NCBI GenBank assembly: GCA_033720695.1
Contig: JAWWCA010000203.1
Location: forward strand, 1-6,462
Direction of reading: 5' to 3'
Source of the DNA: DATGQT01 sp033720695
GTDB lineage: Bacteria; Bacteroidota; Rhodothermia; Rhodothermales; Rubricoccaceae
DNA: 6,462 nucleotides
The notes under the pieces are model-generated. The model did no database searches, was not told the DNA's origin, and worked only from the letters and a program-made list of their open reading frames with translations. This document shows positions 5,740-6,462 of the stretch, piece after piece. The position numbers and the translations under genes are program-made. Within the stretch, counting starts at the first letter, position 1, and each line of letters begins with the position of its first letter.

Positions 5740-6420
5740 TCAGCCCTCCTCGGGGCGGGGGAGGCGGCGGTGGCGGATGTCCTCGCCCTCGATGAGGAAG
5801 ACGACCGTCTCGGCGATGTTCTTCGCGTGGTCTGCGATCCGCTCGATGGCCTTGCTCATCGTGATGAGGTAGACGAGGGCCTCGGCCTCGCTGGGGCGCT
5901 CGCGGATGAGCCCTTCGAGGCGGCGCTTGTTCTCCTCGTGGAGGGCGTCGACCTCCCGGTCGTGCCCGACGACGCGGCGGGCGAGGACGCGGTCGCGCTT
6001 GAGGAAGGCGTCTTGCGCCTCGCGCAGCACGGCCCGCGCCACGTCGGCCATCTCGACGATCTTGGTCTCGCCGAGGAGGTCGTCGCAGCCGACGAGGTGA
6101 GGGGTATGCTTGGCGAGGTTCTTGGCGTGGTCGCCGATCCGCTCCAGGTCCGTGTTGATCTTGACCGCCGTCACGAGGAGGCGGAGGTCCACGGCGACGG
6201 GCGTGTGGAGGGCGAGGATCCGCTCGCACTGGTGGTCGATCTCGAGCTCGAGCTGGTCCACCTCGTCGTCGCGGTCGCGGACGCGGGCGGCCTGGTCGGC
6301 GTCGCAGCGGGTGACGGCGTCGATGGCGCTGGCGAGCTGCTCGTCGACGAGGAGGTGCATCTTGACGAGGAGGTCCCAGAGGATCTCGACCTCCTCGTCG
6401 AGGGGGCGGTGGACGGGCAT
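5740..6420 (-). CDS. phoU: Phosphate signalling complex protein PhoU
   Basis: A 226-residue, all-helical cytoplasmic protein of normal family length. The ATG at 6418-6420 gives the typical N-terminus MPVHRPLDEEVEIL. The frame stays open upstream to the window edge, but nothing there resembles the family. The two symmetrical PhoU repeats are both present. The first carries NTDLERIGDHAKNLAKH (89-105) and the second MSKAIERIADHAKNIAE (188-204); their E/DxxxDHxxN residues (E93, D97, H98, N101 and E193, D197, H198, N201) are the metal-binding signature. The protein ends with the common VFLIEGEDIRH (207-217). PhoU links the PstSCAB phosphate transporter to the PhoR sensor kinase and damps the Pho response when phosphate is plentiful. 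Its pst partners would be expected upstream, beyond position 6462. The downstream gene is an unrelated secreted protein, so phoU is probably the last gene of its operon. Confidence 0.95.
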   Translation of the reverse strand: MPVHRPLDEEVEILWDLLVKMHLLVDEQLASAIDAVTRCDADQAARVRDRDDEVDQLELEIDHQCERILALHTPVAVDLRLLVTAVKINTDLERIGDHAKNLAKHTPHLVGCDDLLGETKIVEMADVARAVLREAQDAFLKRDRVLARRVVGHDREVDALHEENKRRLEGLIRERPSEAEALVYLITMSKAIERIADHAKNIAETVVFLIEGEDIRHRRLPRPEEG

Positions 6421-6462
6421 GGAGGCGGTGGGAGGTTCGGGCGGCAGGGGCCCCTCGCGGAA
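6421..6462 (-). other. phoU leader, unresolved window edge
   Basis: These 42 bases upstream of phoU have no stop in any minus-strand frame and no Shine-Dalgarno sequence. They could be an intergenic leader, the end of an upstream gene overlapping phoU, or an N-terminal extension. They contain the perfect palindrome AGGGGCCCCT (6446-6455). Confidence 0.4.

Noticed and set aside
1..6462. Defence system, CRISPR array, prophage, transposase, tRNA or riboswitch
   Set aside because: I looked on both strands and found no spaced direct repeats, no integrase or transposase motifs, and no cloverleaf or recognisable riboswitch pattern. The space is accounted for by five genes and short gaps.

Overview
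The window is very GC-rich, high-GC-codon bacterial DNA with five protein genes and almost no spare sequence. The best taxonomic guess is a Rhodothermota/Bacteroidota-type marine or halophilic bacterium (Rubrivirga- or Salinibacter-like). This is inferred from three things: a C-terminal type IX secretion (T9SS) sorting domain, a dispersed repeat of the TGTCATCCTGAG...GAAGGATC type, and the near absence of Shine-Dalgarno sequences. No ribosomal or other marker gene is present to confirm it.

Layout, left to right. (1) Positions 1-1635, minus strand: the N-terminal 545 residues of a membrane-anchored penicillin-acylase-family (Ntn-hydrolase) protein whose C-terminus runs off the left edge; several family active-site positions look altered. 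(2) Positions 1681-3378, minus: a 565-residue PolX-type protein with helix-hairpin-helix regions, a polymerase palm that appears to have lost its metal-binding carboxylates, and a complete PHP phosphoesterase domain. (3) Positions 3379-3566: a 188-base divergent intergenic region dominated by an imperfect inverted repeat of about 100 bases. (4) Positions 3567-4358, plus: a GT-A family 2 glycosyltransferase containing a G10 tract and a 6-base tandem repeat. (5) Positions 4377-5630, minus, convergent with the glycosyltransferase: a secreted T9SS-sorted protein with clearly lower GC than its neighbours. (6) Positions 5740-6420, minus: PhoU, the phosphate-signalling regulator. The right edge stops 42 bases upstream of its start, so its usual pst partners cannot be seen.

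The genes do not form one obvious pathway. polX and the acylase are co-oriented, 45 bases apart and in the same reading frame, so they may be co-transcribed. PhoU and the T9SS protein are co-oriented but separated by 109 bases that hold a hairpin and a weak promoter-like box, so they are probably separate units. I see no RNA gene, CRISPR array, transposase or defence system. The most interesting content is the two enzyme-family proteins with eroded catalytic signatures lying side by side, the repeat, and the compositionally distinct secreted protein.
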